A DNA stretch of 64,000 bases from Pseudovibrio sp947494035 (GTDB lineage Bacteria > Pseudomonadota > Alphaproteobacteria > Rhizobiales > Stappiaceae), in NCBI GenBank assembly GCA_947494035.1, contig CANLTN010000007.1:1-64000 (forward strand). The letters are read 5' to 3'. Under the pieces are notes generated by a model. That model saw only the letters and a program-made list of their open reading frames with translations, was not told the DNA's origin and searched no databases. This document shows positions 17,398-26,513 of the stretch, piece by piece. The position numbers and the translations under genes are program-made. How positions within the stretch are numbered: the first letter of the stretch is position 1; every line of letters starts with the position of its first letter.

Positions 17398-19005
17398 ATG
17401 CGCACATTGGGAACCTGGGATTACATCGTGGTGGGAGCCGGTTCGGCGGGCTGTGTCGTTGCCAACCGGCTTTCTCAGGACCCTGATGTGAAGGTGCTGT
17501 TGCTGGAAGCTGGCGGCAATGACAGGCACCCGTGGGTACACATTCCGGTTGGCTACCTCTATTGCATGGGCAATCCGCGCATGGATTGGGGGTTCCAGAC
17601 AGAGGTGGAGCCGGGGCTTAATGGACGCAAGCTGAATTACCCGCGCGGCAAGTTGCTGGGTGGGTGTTCCTCCATCAACGGTATGTTGTATTTGCGCGGG
17701 CAGGCGCAGGACTATGACCACTGGCGTCAGCTGGGTTTTGCTGGCTGGGGCTGGGATGACGTGCTGCCGTACTTCCGCAAGTCAGAGGATCACTATGGCG
17801 GCTCTTCTGCCGTGCATGGTGAGGGCGGCGAATGGCGTGTTGAGGAGCAACGTTTGTCGTGGCCTATCCTCGACCGGTTCCGCGATGCCTGTGAGGAAGT
17901 GGGCATTCCTAAGACTGATGACTTCAACGGGGGTGATAATTTCGGCTCCTCCTATTTTCAGGTGAACCAGCGCAAGGGGGTGCGGTGGAGCGCCTCCAAG
18001 GGGTTTTTGAAGCCAGCTGCAGGACGGAGTAATCTGAAGGTTGTCACCAATGCGCAAGTAACTGCGTTGGAGTTTGGCGGTCGCCGCGCTACTGGTGTTT
18101 GCATGATGGTGCATGGGGAGATGACCTCTGCCGCCTGCACAGGGGAGATTATCCTGAGTGCGGGGGCAATCGGGTCACCGCAGATCCTTGAGCTGTCCGG
18201 CATCGGGTCCGGCGAGCGGTTGACGGGCCACGGGATTGAGATGGTGTTGGACCAGCCGCAGGTGGGGGAGAACCTGCAGGACCATTTGCAGATCCGCAGT
18301 ATCTATAAGGTTCAAAACACGGTGACGCTGAACCAGCGGGCGAATTCTTTGCTTGGTAAGGCGAAGATCGCGGCGGAGTATGCGCTCAACCGCTCAGGAC
18401 CCATGTCCATGGCGCCTAGCCAGCTTGGTGTGTTTGCGCGCTCTGACCGTTCCTTTGAAACGCCGAATATCGAGTATCATGTGCAGCCACTCTCGCTCGA
18501 TAAGTTTGGCGATCCGCTGCATGAGTTTCCGGCGATTACGGCCAGTGTTTGTAACTTGCGGCCTGACTCGCGGGGCAGTGTCCATATCGGCTCGGGCAAT
18601 GCAACGGCGCATCCGAAGATCCAGCCGAATTATCTTTCGAGCGAGAGTGACCGGCAGGTGGCGGCAGACAGCCTGCGTCTGACGCGGAAAATCATGGAGA
18701 CCAAGGCGCTGGCGGAGTTCTCGCCGGAGGAGTATTTGCCGGGTGCACATATTGTCAGCGATGAAGACCTCGCCATTGCAGCCGGCGATATTGGCACCAC
18801 AATCTTCCATCCTGTTGGCACATGTTCGATGGGCACGGTGGTTGATGAGCGGCTGAAGGTAAAGGGGCTTGAGGGCCTGCGCGTCGTCGACGCCTCTATC
18901 ATGCCCCGCATCACCTCCGGCAACACCAACTCTCCAACGATCATGATTGCGGAGAAAGCCTCGGATATGATCCGTGAGGATCGGAGGAGAGGGGGTGTTG
19001 GTTAG
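17398..19005 (+). CDS. GMC family FAD oxidoreductase (choline/alcohol dehydrogenase type)
   Basis: A 535-residue enzyme with the FAD-binding VVGAGSAGCVVANRL near residue 12, both GMC signatures (around GGCSSINGMLYLRG and GAIGSPQILELSGIG), and the C-terminal HPVGTCSMG with the catalytic His, followed by NTNSPTIMIAEKASDMI with the second active-site Asn. Members oxidise alcohols such as choline, polyethylene glycol or long-chain alcohols and feed electrons to the chain; the substrate is not fixed by sequence. No betaine aldehyde dehydrogenase is adjacent. A copy of its 3' end is found about 590 bases downstream. Confidence 0.88.
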   Translation: MRTLGTWDYIVVGAGSAGCVVANRLSQDPDVKVLLLEAGGNDRHPWVHIPVGYLYCMGNPRMDWGFQTEVEPGLNGRKLNYPRGKLLGGCSSINGMLYLRGQAQDYDHWRQLGFAGWGWDDVLPYFRKSEDHYGGSSAVHGEGGEWRVEEQRLSWPILDRFRDACEEVGIPKTDDFNGGDNFGSSYFQVNQRKGVRWSASKGFLKPAAGRSNLKVVTNAQVTALEFGGRRATGVCMMVHGEMTSAACTGEIILSAGAIGSPQILELSGIGSGERLTGHGIEMVLDQPQVGENLQDHLQIRSIYKVQNTVTLNQRANSLLGKAKIAAEYALNRSGPMSMAPSQLGVFARSDRSFETPNIEYHVQPLSLDKFGDPLHEFPAITASVCNLRPDSRGSVHIGSGNATAHPKIQPNYLSSESDRQVAADSLRLTRKIMETKALAEFSPEEYLPGAHIVSDEDLAIAAGDIGTTIFHPVGTCSMGTVVDERLKVKGLEGLRVVDASIMPRITSGNTNSPTIMIAEKASDMIREDRRRGGVG

Positions 19006-19040
19006 GGGACTTGCTTGCTGGCACTTTATGGTTTGGGTGT

Positions 19041-19484
19041 TTATTTCGTGGGTTGGAATTGCAGATGGATGAGCGGGTATGGTCGTCCCTGACCGTCGGT
19101 CGCTAAGCGGCCCGTTTTTACGAAGCCCATTCGTTCATAGAAGCCAATTGCTTGAGCGTTTTGTTCGTTTACATCTGTTGTCAGATTGGGATGATCGACG
19201 AGAGCGGCTTTGATCAGCGTGTTGCCGATGCCTTTACCATGATAGTTAGGGTCGATAAACAAAGCCTCCAGATGCCCTTCGTGAAGGAACATAAAGCCAA
19301 GAGGTTTGTCGGCTTCGTCGACCGCAAGCGTGAAACGTACTTTTGGAAAGAAGGCAGAGACTTCCCGGTCAATCGCTTCTCTGTCCTGGGGGGAAAGAAA
19401 GTGATGTGTCGCGTCGACGGCCTCTCGCCATATCTCTAAAATACGTGAGGTGTCTTGCTCAGTTGATGTGCGCGTTTGAAACAT
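19041..19484 (-). CDS. GNAT family N-acetyltransferase (YjaB-like)
   Basis: About 147 residues from the Met at 19484; the frame stays open to 19523 and thus into the GMC relic, so the shorter start is preferred. ALFIDPNYHGKGIGNTLI matches the acetyl-CoA loop (Y/R-x-x-G-x-G), and NAQAIGFYERMGFVKTGR is the last conserved block. The start WREAVDATHHFLSPQD is typical of YjaB-like acetyltransferases. The substrate is unknown. The gene lies between a GMC gene and a duplicated fragment of its 3' end, on the opposite strand, as if inserted. Confidence 0.85.
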   Translation of the reverse strand: MFQTRTSTEQDTSRILEIWREAVDATHHFLSPQDREAIDREVSAFFPKVRFTLAVDEADKPLGFMFLHEGHLEALFIDPNYHGKGIGNTLIKAALVDHPNLTTDVNEQNAQAIGFYERMGFVKTGRLATDGQGRPYPLIHLQFQPTK

Positions 19485-19516
19485 AGGGCACGACTTATAG
19501 CCAGCTATGGTCATAT

Positions 19517-19626
19517 GCAACACCAGCTCCCTGACGATTGTGATTGCGAAAAAGGCTTCGGATATGATCCGAGAGGATCAGGCACGGGTGTGGGGGCAAC
19601 GTGCTTGGCATGGGGTTAAGATATGA
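19517..19626 (+). pseudogene. Relic of a GMC oxidoreductase C-terminus
   Basis: Read from 19518 the frame gives NTSSLTIVIAKKASDMIRED, against NTNSPTIMIAEKASDMIRED at the end of the intact GMC gene. By eye 53 of 65 bases match over 19517-19581 (compare 18921-18985). The frame continues for some 15 unrelated codons to a TGA at 19624. No start or upstream GMC sequence is present, so this is a fragment, not a gene. Confidence 0.75.
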
Positions 19627-19701
19627 ATAAGGTTGGGCTTTCTAAGCACCTGTTGAGGCCAGTTTATTGCAGTTAAACATTAAGAACTTCGAGGTTTTAC
19701 T

Positions 19702-20271
19702 TTGTCTTTTACCGAACTTCCGATGCCAAAAATTGAAACCGAACGCCTTGTCTTGAGATCCTGGCAAGAGCGGGATTTTGAGTGTCTTAAAAGCATTTTT
19801 TGTAATGAGGCGACCGCTCAGTATGTCGGTGGTGCACGTTCAGAAGCTATGGTCTGGAGGAATATGGCAATCCTCATCGGTCATTGGCATATGCGTGGCT
19901 TCACCGTTTTTGCAGTTGAACGGAAAGAGGATGGTCGAACCATCGGTTACGCTGGGCCGTGGTATCCGCTGGAATGGCCGGAGCCGGAGATGGGTTACGG
20001 ATTCAGGGCGGATGTTCATGGCAAAGGGTATGCCTCAGAGGCGGTACTGGCCGCTCTGCAATACGCTTATGATGAGTTGGGCTGGAAAACAGCTATCAGT
20101 CTCATTGACGTCAGAAATGAGGGTTCCAGATCGCTTGCCAAAAGACTTGGCGCGCAACATGAATGCAACCTCACTTTGCCTGAAAAACCTCCAGCTGAAA
20201 TCTGGAGGCACGTGTCACCCGAGCTGCTTAAGGAGCGGATGAGCGCTCGCGTTATGCTTGATGGGGTTTGA
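19702..20271 (+). CDS. GNAT family N-acetyltransferase (RimJ/RimL type)
   Basis: A 189-residue protein from a TTG start with GAGG eight to eleven bases upstream. It opens with IETERLVLRSWQERDFECL, the typical RimJ/RimL beginning, and has MGYGFRADVHGKGYASEAV (acetyl-CoA loop with the H-x-K-G-x-G/A signature) and NEGSRSLAKRLGAQHE near the end. RimJ/L-like enzymes acetylate protein N-termini or small molecules such as antibiotics; the substrate cannot be fixed. It is a single gene, followed at 20348-20375 by an eight-bp hairpin without a T run. Confidence 0.85.
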   Translation: MSFTELPMPKIETERLVLRSWQERDFECLKSIFCNEATAQYVGGARSEAMVWRNMAILIGHWHMRGFTVFAVERKEDGRTIGYAGPWYPLEWPEPEMGYGFRADVHGKGYASEAVLAALQYAYDELGWKTAISLIDVRNEGSRSLAKRLGAQHECNLTLPEKPPAEIWRHVSPELLKERMSARVMLDGV

Positions 20272-20522
20272 GGTGGACGCAGTTGTTGTTCTGCCATAGC
20301 GCTGAACGGACAGTCCTATCTTGGAGTGTTTAAATGGGTTCGAGCTCCATCAGACACTGTTCTCATAGTCTGATGCAGTGTTCTGGTGGTAGCCTTACGC
20401 CCGCTGCCACCGCCTGCTTTTCTTGAATGTGTTTGATGTAACCTATAGAGGCCTGATATGAGTCAGTTGTTTAGGTGGGGCAGGTGGTTATAGTCCACGT
20501 CTGAACCGCGAAATGGAGTGTC

Positions 20523-21314
20523 TTGGTTGTGGCTGGTGTCTGGCGTTTTCTTTCTGCTGCTGTTGTGAGCCTCGTGTTGGTCGTTGGCGGGAACAGTGCT
20601 GCGTTTGCGCAGGGGCGGGAGCAGATATTGGTGTTTGCGGCGTCCAGTCTGAAAGATGTGCTGGAGGATGCTGGTGCGGTGTTTGACCAGACACACAACA
20701 CGGATACTGAATTCTCCTTTGGTGGTACGCAAACAATTACCCGCCATGTGGTTGCCGGTGCGCCTGCTGATGTGCTGGTGACGGCGGATGATGAGTGGAT
20801 GGATTACGCTGTCCGCAATGGCGTGCTGGTGGATGACAGTGTGGTTGAGCTGGCGTCCAACGGGCTTGTGCTGGTTGGCTCGGAGGAGCTGGACGCCAAG
20901 CCGGTTGAGCTGGAGCCTGAAGCGTTGCAGGCAGCGCTGGCGAATGGGCGTCTTGCTATCGGGGAGCCGGAGACGGTGCCTGCCGGGCGTTATGGCAAAC
21001 AGGCGCTAACCCACCTCGGTTTGTGGGAGAGTGTGGCCCCTCGGGTGGCTCCGGTGGAGAATGTGCGCATTGCTCTAGCGGCGGCTGCGCGGGGTGAAGT
21101 GCCGATGGCGCTGGTCTATTCTTCTGACGCTCAAGTGGAGCAAGGGGTGCGCGTGCTTGCGAAAATTCCGCAGGACAGTCATGATCCCATTGTTATTCCC
21201 GGAGCGTTGACCACCATGCATTCGGAGAGTAGCGCGGAGTTTTTAGAGTTTTTGACGAGTGCTGAAGGGCAGGAGATCTTTCTGGCACATGGTTTCAAAG
21301 TGAGCGGCGATTGA
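20523..21314 (+). CDS. modA: Molybdate ABC transporter substrate-binding protein ModA
   Basis: A 263-residue protein with a Sec signal peptide (hydrophobic SAAVVSLVLVVGG, cleavage after AFA near residue 29). The mature part begins REQILVFAASSLKDVLEDAG, the oxyanion-binding A-A-S-S-L block, and has FGGTQTITRHVVAGAPADVLVTAD and the PAGRYGKQAL segment typical of ModA. It binds molybdate or tungstate in the periplasm. The start is a TTG (a GTG at 20529 is an alternative). modB overlaps its stop. No ModE site or Moco riboswitch was recognised in the 250 bases upstream. Confidence 0.93.
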   Translation: MVVAGVWRFLSAAVVSLVLVVGGNSAAFAQGREQILVFAASSLKDVLEDAGAVFDQTHNTDTEFSFGGTQTITRHVVAGAPADVLVTADDEWMDYAVRNGVLVDDSVVELASNGLVLVGSEELDAKPVELEPEALQAALANGRLAIGEPETVPAGRYGKQALTHLGLWESVAPRVAPVENVRIALAAAARGEVPMALVYSSDAQVEQGVRVLAKIPQDSHDPIVIPGALTTMHSESSAEFLEFLTSAEGQEIFLAHGFKVSGD

Positions 21315-22015
21315 GCTTTTATCTGACGGATGCAGAATGGGAAGCGATCCGGCTGTCGTTGCAGGTTGCGGGCCTTGCGCTTGCGATTGCGCTGCCGCCT
21401 GCGGTTCTGCTCGGCTATGCTCTTGCCCGCTGGAGGTTTCCCGGTCGCACGCTGCTGAATGCGCTCGTGCATTTGCCGATTGTGCTGCCGCCTGTGGTGA
21501 CAGGTTATGTGTTGCTGGTGTTGTTTGGGCGGCAGGGCGTGTTGGGCGCCTTTTTTGCTGATGTGTTTGGCATTGTGTTCGCCTTCCGCTGGACCGGGGC
21601 TGCACTGGCAGCGGGAATCATGGCGTTTCCGCTGATTATTCGTCCTGTGAAGCTTTCCTTTGAGCTTTCCGATGGGCAGCTGGAAGAAGCGGCGCATTCG
21701 CTGGGCACGTCCCGGCTTCGCACCTTTTTGCTGATTACGTTGCCGCTGGCGCTGCCGGGTATCCTGAGTGGGGCGATCCTCGGGTTTGCCAAGGCGATGG
21801 GGGAGTTTGGGGCAACGATCACGTTTGTTTCCAATATTCCAGGTGAGACGCGGACGCTGTCGCTGGCGCTTTATACCGAGATGCAGAGCCTTTCTGGTGA
21901 TCAGGGGGCGATCCGGCTGACTGTGATTGCGATTGTGGTATCCATCTGTGCGCTGGTGTTCTCCGAGGTGATCTCAAGGCGTCTTTCCCGCAAGTTGGGA
22001 GGGCAGCATGATTGA
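21311..22015 (+). CDS. modB: Molybdate ABC transporter permease ModB
   Basis: A 234-residue inner-membrane permease with five to six hydrophobic segments. The cytoplasmic coupling loop LEEAAHSLGTSRLRTFLLITLPLALPGILSG contains the EAA motif with the conserved Gly. The start is a TTG whose last bases overlap the modA stop (TTGA), so translation is coupled. modC begins eight bases before its end. It forms the channel of the ModABC importer. Confidence 0.93.
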   Translation: MSFYLTDAEWEAIRLSLQVAGLALAIALPPAVLLGYALARWRFPGRTLLNALVHLPIVLPPVVTGYVLLVLFGRQGVLGAFFADVFGIVFAFRWTGAALAAGIMAFPLIIRPVKLSFELSDGQLEEAAHSLGTSRLRTFLLITLPLALPGILSGAILGFAKAMGEFGATITFVSNIPGETRTLSLALYTEMQSLSGDQGAIRLTVIAIVVSICALVFSEVISRRLSRKLGGQHD

Positions 22016-23075
22016 TGTTGATGTTTCCAGCCAGTTGGGCGACTTCTCGCTTTCCGCCAAGTTTAGGGTGAACAGTGGGATCACGGCGATCTTTGGTCGC
22101 TCGGGGGCTGGCAAGTCCTCGCTGATCCGCATGATTGCGGGGCTTTCGGCTCCAGATCGCGGACGTATTGCGCTGGGCGAGCGGGTTGTGTTTGATCGGG
22201 CGGCTTCCATCAACGTGCCTGTTCAGCAGCGCGGCGTCGGTATGGTGTTTCAAGATGCCCGCCTGTTTCCGCATATGAGCGTGGAGCGGAACCTGCTTTA
22301 CAGCCAATGGGCGGCTGGGCGTCACTCTGCTCTTGGGTTGGGTGAGATCGCCGAGCTGCTGGGAATTTCTCATCTGCTCAAACGTCGTCCGCATGGGCTT
22401 TCTGGTGGAGAGAAGCAGCGAGTGGCGATTGGGCGAGCGCTGCTTTCCAATCCGCAGATCCTTGTGCTGGATGAGCCGCTGGCCTCGCTGGATGCCTCGC
22501 GCAAGGCGGAGATCCTGCCGTATCTTCTTAAGCTGAAGAACGAGTTTGGTATTCCCATGCTTTATGTGAGCCATAGTCTGGGTGAGGTTGAGCAGCTGGC
22601 GGATACACTGGTGCTGCTGGATGCAGGTACTGTGGTGGCGCATGGGCCGATTGCACAGATGCTGAGTAATTTGGAGTTGCCGCAGTTGGCGAGCGGACCG
22701 GACGCGGGCTCGCTGCTGTTTGCCAAGCTGGACCACTATGATGAGCATTGGCAGATTACCGAGTTTGGTTTGGAAGGGCAGACCCTTCAATTGCCAGGAC
22801 AGCTGGGCGGTGTGGGGCAGGATGCACGTATTCGCATTAAGGCGAAGGATGTGGCTTTGGCACGCAAAGCGCCTGAGGGAGCGTCTATCCGCAATGTTCT
22901 CTCCGTTGTGATTGAGGGTGTTACGGAGACCTCCGGCCCCTATGCTGAGGTGGATTGCCGGGTTGGGGAGCAGCACTTGCGGGCGCGGCTGACACGTCAC
23001 TCGGTGCATGAGTTGCAGCTGGCTGCGGGGCAACAGGTATTTGCTTTGATTAAAAGTGTTGCGCTAGACCAGTGA
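22008..23075 (+). CDS. modC: Molybdate ABC transporter ATPase ModC
   Basis: A 355-residue ABC ATPase with Walker A GRSGAGKS (30-37), signature LSGGE (131-135) and Walker B ILVLDE (151-156), followed by a C-terminal TOBE/MOP domain (about 290-350) that binds oxyanions and marks molybdate-type ATPases. It drives molybdate import with ModA and ModB for molybdenum-cofactor enzymes. The ATG overlaps the modB end. The operon ends here; no obvious terminator is seen in the 150 bases before dctB. Confidence 0.93.
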   Translation: MIDVDVSSQLGDFSLSAKFRVNSGITAIFGRSGAGKSSLIRMIAGLSAPDRGRIALGERVVFDRAASINVPVQQRGVGMVFQDARLFPHMSVERNLLYSQWAAGRHSALGLGEIAELLGISHLLKRRPHGLSGGEKQRVAIGRALLSNPQILVLDEPLASLDASRKAEILPYLLKLKNEFGIPMLYVSHSLGEVEQLADTLVLLDAGTVVAHGPIAQMLSNLELPQLASGPDAGSLLFAKLDHYDEHWQITEFGLEGQTLQLPGQLGGVGQDARIRIKAKDVALARKAPEGASIRNVLSVVIEGVTETSGPYAEVDCRVGEQHLRARLTRHSVHELQLAAGQQVFALIKSVALDQ

Positions 23076-23225
23076 ACAAACACGGGTTAAACCGTAGATG
23101 ATTGAGCGTATTTAAGCGATGTCATGGGAGGCATCGCAGCTACCGTATGTCTTTACGCGTATCCTTACGGAGACCCTCTCGTGTTTTCGGGGGATGCGCT
23201 CTAACCTGCGCATCGGACAAGTGAC

Positions 23226-25079
23226 GTGAGACGGAAGAGCAGATCAGAGCAGCGATGGCATCGGGTGTCCAGAGTGGCGCTCATGATGTTTGTGCTGTTT
23301 GCGCTCATCGTTGCCTGGGTTGCGATGAAGCTGAGCAGTCAGTTTTATATGGCTGACTTACAGTTGCGCAGTCAGGCGACTTTGTCTGTACAGGCTGCCG
23401 GGCTTGAGAAGTATCTCGACAAATACCGTTTGCTGCCACCATTGCTGGCGCAGCGCTCTGACATTGTGCGGATACTTGCCGATAATGAGCATGAGCGCGG
23501 GCAGAATGTTGCCAAGGTGATTGCGGGCATGTCTGGCGCGCAGGAGGTTTGGTTTCAAAAGCCTGAGGGTGAGATTGTTGCCTCCAATCTGATTGATACT
23601 GCCAGCCTCGCGGAACAAGGTATGTCTTCTTATGGGGATGCGTTGCAAGCTGCGCGGCAAGGGCGGCTTGGCCGACAGCTGGTGCATGCCCGCAATGGCG
23701 GAGCCGCCAGTTACGTCTTTATCGCGCCTGTGCGGCAGGGTGAGCAGGATTATGGTTTCATCGCTGTGCGTGTCAGCCTTGAAGAGGTGGAGCAAAACTG
23801 GGCGCTTTCCAAGGACCGGCTGGTTGCTGTTGATCAGAACGGTATTGTGGTGGCGACCAATCAGGCGAGCTGGCGCGGAGAGCGTCTGTTTACGCAGCGC
23901 ACCGCACGGAATGGGCGTGCTGCGGGTGAGCGGAACGGTGTGATTGAGCGGCGCTGGGAGGATCAGGACTTCCAGCTGGTGCGGCTGAGCCCACCGCTCA
24001 ATAAGTCCAACTTCCAGATGACCGAGCAGGACCTTCCGGTTTTGAACTGGCAGGTGGCACTGTTTGCAGACACGGCTCAGGTTCGCCAGCAGGCGATCTG
24101 GGCCGCGCTTGTTGCTTTGCTTTTGTGTGTGGTGAGCAGCGGTCTGTTCTGGATGGCCGGGGAGCGGCGGCGGCGGTTGCTGGAGCGTATGCGGCAGGAC
24201 AAGGATTATGCGGAGCGGTTGGAAGAGCGGGTGCACGAGCGTACACGAGAGCTTTCCACCATGAATGCTTTGCTGGCGCAGGAAGTGCGAGAGCGTGAGG
24301 TGGCCGAAATGGAATTGCAGCAGGCGCAGGCGGGGCTGGTGCAATCTGCCAAGCTTGCGACGCTGGGTGAAATGTCTGCCGCGATTTCTCACGAATTCAA
24401 TCAACCGCTGGGCGCGATCCGTACCCACTCTGAAAATGCGCAGGTGCTGATCGAGAGTGGCAAGTCAGATCGGGCGCTCAAGAGCCTTGGCAAGATTGTT
24501 GCCATGGTGGAGCGGATGGCAGCGATCAGTCAGATACTGAAAGGGTTTACCCGTAAAGCTGGTCGTGATCTGATGCCGGTGAAGGTTTCTGCCGTTATTG
24601 GCGAAGTGCTGATGCTGACAGGACCGCGCTGCAAACAGATGGGCGTGCGGCCTGAGGTGTTGCAGCCTGATAAATCTCTTGAGGTTCTTGCGGGTCAGGT
24701 TCGGCTGTCACAGGTGCTGATGAACCTGATGAGCAATGCGCTGGATGCGATGAAGGCGCAGGACGGCCCGCTGATCCGGATCTCTGTTTCCCACGAAGGG
24801 CAACAGGTGGTCATTCGGTTTGAGGACAATGGGTCGGGCGTGCCGGATGATGTTGCCGCGAGCATATTTGATCCGTTTTTCACCACAAAGGATGTGGGGG
24901 AAGGATTGGGGCTTGGTCTGTCCATTGCCTTTAAAATAATCAAGGACCTTGAAGGCGAGTTGCGCTATGAGCGGTCCGAGCTTGGCGGTGCCTGTTTTGT
25001 GATTGTGCTGCAGGATGCGGCAGCTCTTTCCGGCGATCCTAAGGAAGAAGAAATTGAGTATGGACGTATGGGCGATTGA
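23226..25079 (+). CDS. dctB: C4-dicarboxylate-type sensor histidine kinase DctB
   Basis: A 617-residue membrane kinase from a GTG start. Helix 1 is at about 17-37, a periplasmic double-PAS-like sensor at about 40-285, and helix 2 at about 290-311. A coiled linker (320-370) leads to HisKA with the phospho-acceptor H389 in SHEFNQPLG. The N box (LMNLMSNALDAM) and G boxes (DNGSGVPD, GEGLGLGLS) of the ATPase domain are intact. The layout and the SHEFNQPL block match DctB. It senses succinate, malate or fumarate and phosphorylates the response regulator encoded next. The two genes overlap by 20 bases. Confidence 0.88.
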   Translation: MRRKSRSEQRWHRVSRVALMMFVLFALIVAWVAMKLSSQFYMADLQLRSQATLSVQAAGLEKYLDKYRLLPPLLAQRSDIVRILADNEHERGQNVAKVIAGMSGAQEVWFQKPEGEIVASNLIDTASLAEQGMSSYGDALQAARQGRLGRQLVHARNGGAASYVFIAPVRQGEQDYGFIAVRVSLEEVEQNWALSKDRLVAVDQNGIVVATNQASWRGERLFTQRTARNGRAAGERNGVIERRWEDQDFQLVRLSPPLNKSNFQMTEQDLPVLNWQVALFADTAQVRQQAIWAALVALLLCVVSSGLFWMAGERRRRLLERMRQDKDYAERLEERVHERTRELSTMNALLAQEVREREVAEMELQQAQAGLVQSAKLATLGEMSAAISHEFNQPLGAIRTHSENAQVLIESGKSDRALKSLGKIVAMVERMAAISQILKGFTRKAGRDLMPVKVSAVIGEVLMLTGPRCKQMGVRPEVLQPDKSLEVLAGQVRLSQVLMNLMSNALDAMKAQDGPLIRISVSHEGQQVVIRFEDNGSGVPDDVAASIFDPFFTTKDVGEGLGLGLSIAFKIIKDLEGELRYERSELGGACFVIVLQDAAALSGDPKEEEIEYGRMGD

Positions 25080-26427
25080 TAAAGCCACCATTCTTCTGGT
25101 CGATGACGACGAGGACATGCGTGAGGCGCTTGTGGAAGGGCTGGAACTGGCTGACTACAACGTGATGGGGTTTTCCCGCGCTGAGCAAGCGCTGGAGCAC
25201 ATTACGCATGAGTTCTACGGCGTTCTGGTCAGCGATATCCGCATGCCGAAGATGGGTGGCTTTGATCTGATGAAGGCGGCCTTCGAGATCGACAGTGCGT
25301 TGCCTGTGGTGCTGATTACCGGCCACGGGGATGTGCCGCTGGCGGTGGAGGCTATGCGTGCCGGAGCCTACGACTTCAAGGAGAAGCCGTTTCCCGTCAG
25401 TGGGCTGGTCACTGTTCTTCAGCGGGGTTTGGAGAAGCGCCGTCTGACGCTGGAAAACCGTGTGCTGCGTGAGGAGCTGGGCAAGCTCTCCGGACTGGAA
25501 GAGCGCATTGTCGGCAAGTCGCCCTCCATGGAAGCCCTTCGCAATATGATTACGGCGCTCTCCGGAACCGACGCGGATGTGCTTATTCTGGGTGAGACCG
25601 GCTCTGGCAAGGAAGTGGTCGCCCGTGCGTTGCACGAGGAGGGCGTGCGCAAGGACGGGCCGTTTGTGGCGCTGAATTGCGGGGCGCTGCCTGCGGATAT
25701 CATCGAGAGTGAGCTGTTTGGCCATGAGAAGGGGGCCTTTACTGGCGCCAGTGGTCAGCGCATTGGTAAGCTGGAACATGCCCATGGTGGGACGGTGTTC
25801 TTGGATGAAATCGAGTCCATGCCGTTGGACTTGCAAGTAAAGTTGCTGCGGGTTTTTGAGACGCGGAGCATTGAGCGGCTTGGGTCGAACAAATCCATTC
25901 CGCTGGATCTGCGTTTTGTGGCGGCGACCAAGGAGGATCTCGAAGCGGCCTCCAATGAAGGGCGGTTCCGGAAAGATCTATTTTATCGTCTCAATGTAAT
26001 TACGCTGGTCATTCCTCCGTTGCGGGAGCGGCTGGAAGATGTACCGGTGTTGTTCCACTATCTGACGCGCGGGGCGCGGGCGCGGTACCGGAAGGAAGTG
26101 CCGGAGATTTCGAGAGAGTTTCTTTCAGAGTTAATGCAGCGCGACTGGCCGGGTAATGTGCGCGAACTGCGCAATGTGGCGGACCGGTTCGTGTTGGGAC
26201 TGGAGGGGCAATCGAAGCCAGTAGCTGGTGGTGGAAGCGTTGCCGGGGCGCAGAGCGGCACGCTGGCGGAGCGTGTAAGTGCCTATGAGCGCGATATTAT
26301 TGCTGCTGAACTTGAGAAGAATGACGGCAAAATCAAGCCGACCTATGAGGCGCTGTGTGTGTCTCGTAAAGCGCTTTACGAGAAAATGAAGAAGTATGGC
26401 TTGAGCAAGGATGAGGTTGGGGAGTGA
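25060..26427 (+). CDS. dctD: Sigma-54-dependent response regulator DctD
   Basis: About 455 residues from the ATG at 25060, inside the 3' end of dctB. A receiver domain (1-120) has the phospho-acceptor D59 (VSDIRMP). The AAA+ domain has Walker A GETGSGKE (178-185) and the sigma-54 contact loop GAFTGA (225-230). A Fis-type helix-turn-helix ends the protein (KIKPTYEALCVSRKALYEKMKKYG). It activates promoters read by sigma-54 RNA polymerase. A consensus -24/-12 promoter and a 20-bp palindrome lie before dctP one kilobase downstream and are its likely target. Confidence 0.9.
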   Translation: MDVWAIDKATILLVDDDEDMREALVEGLELADYNVMGFSRAEQALEHITHEFYGVLVSDIRMPKMGGFDLMKAAFEIDSALPVVLITGHGDVPLAVEAMRAGAYDFKEKPFPVSGLVTVLQRGLEKRRLTLENRVLREELGKLSGLEERIVGKSPSMEALRNMITALSGTDADVLILGETGSGKEVVARALHEEGVRKDGPFVALNCGALPADIIESELFGHEKGAFTGASGQRIGKLEHAHGGTVFLDEIESMPLDLQVKLLRVFETRSIERLGSNKSIPLDLRFVAATKEDLEAASNEGRFRKDLFYRLNVITLVIPPLRERLEDVPVLFHYLTRGARARYRKEVPEISREFLSELMQRDWPGNVRELRNVADRFVLGLEGQSKPVAGGGSVAGAQSGTLAERVSAYERDIIAAELEKNDGKIKPTYEALCVSRKALYEKMKKYGLSKDEVGE

Positions 26428-26513
26428 AGGTGACAAATAGTAAATTTGGAGGCCGAGCTGGCTTTGCGGCATTTGGAGCGGTTAGTTGGGGTATTTAAGC
26501 CTTATCAGTCGCT

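Noticed and set aside
20348..20375. Hairpin CATCAGAC/GTCTGATG with a nearby GTTCGA, considered as a terminator or tRNA T-arm
   Set aside because: There is no T run for a terminator, and no acceptor or anticodon stem fits a tRNA.
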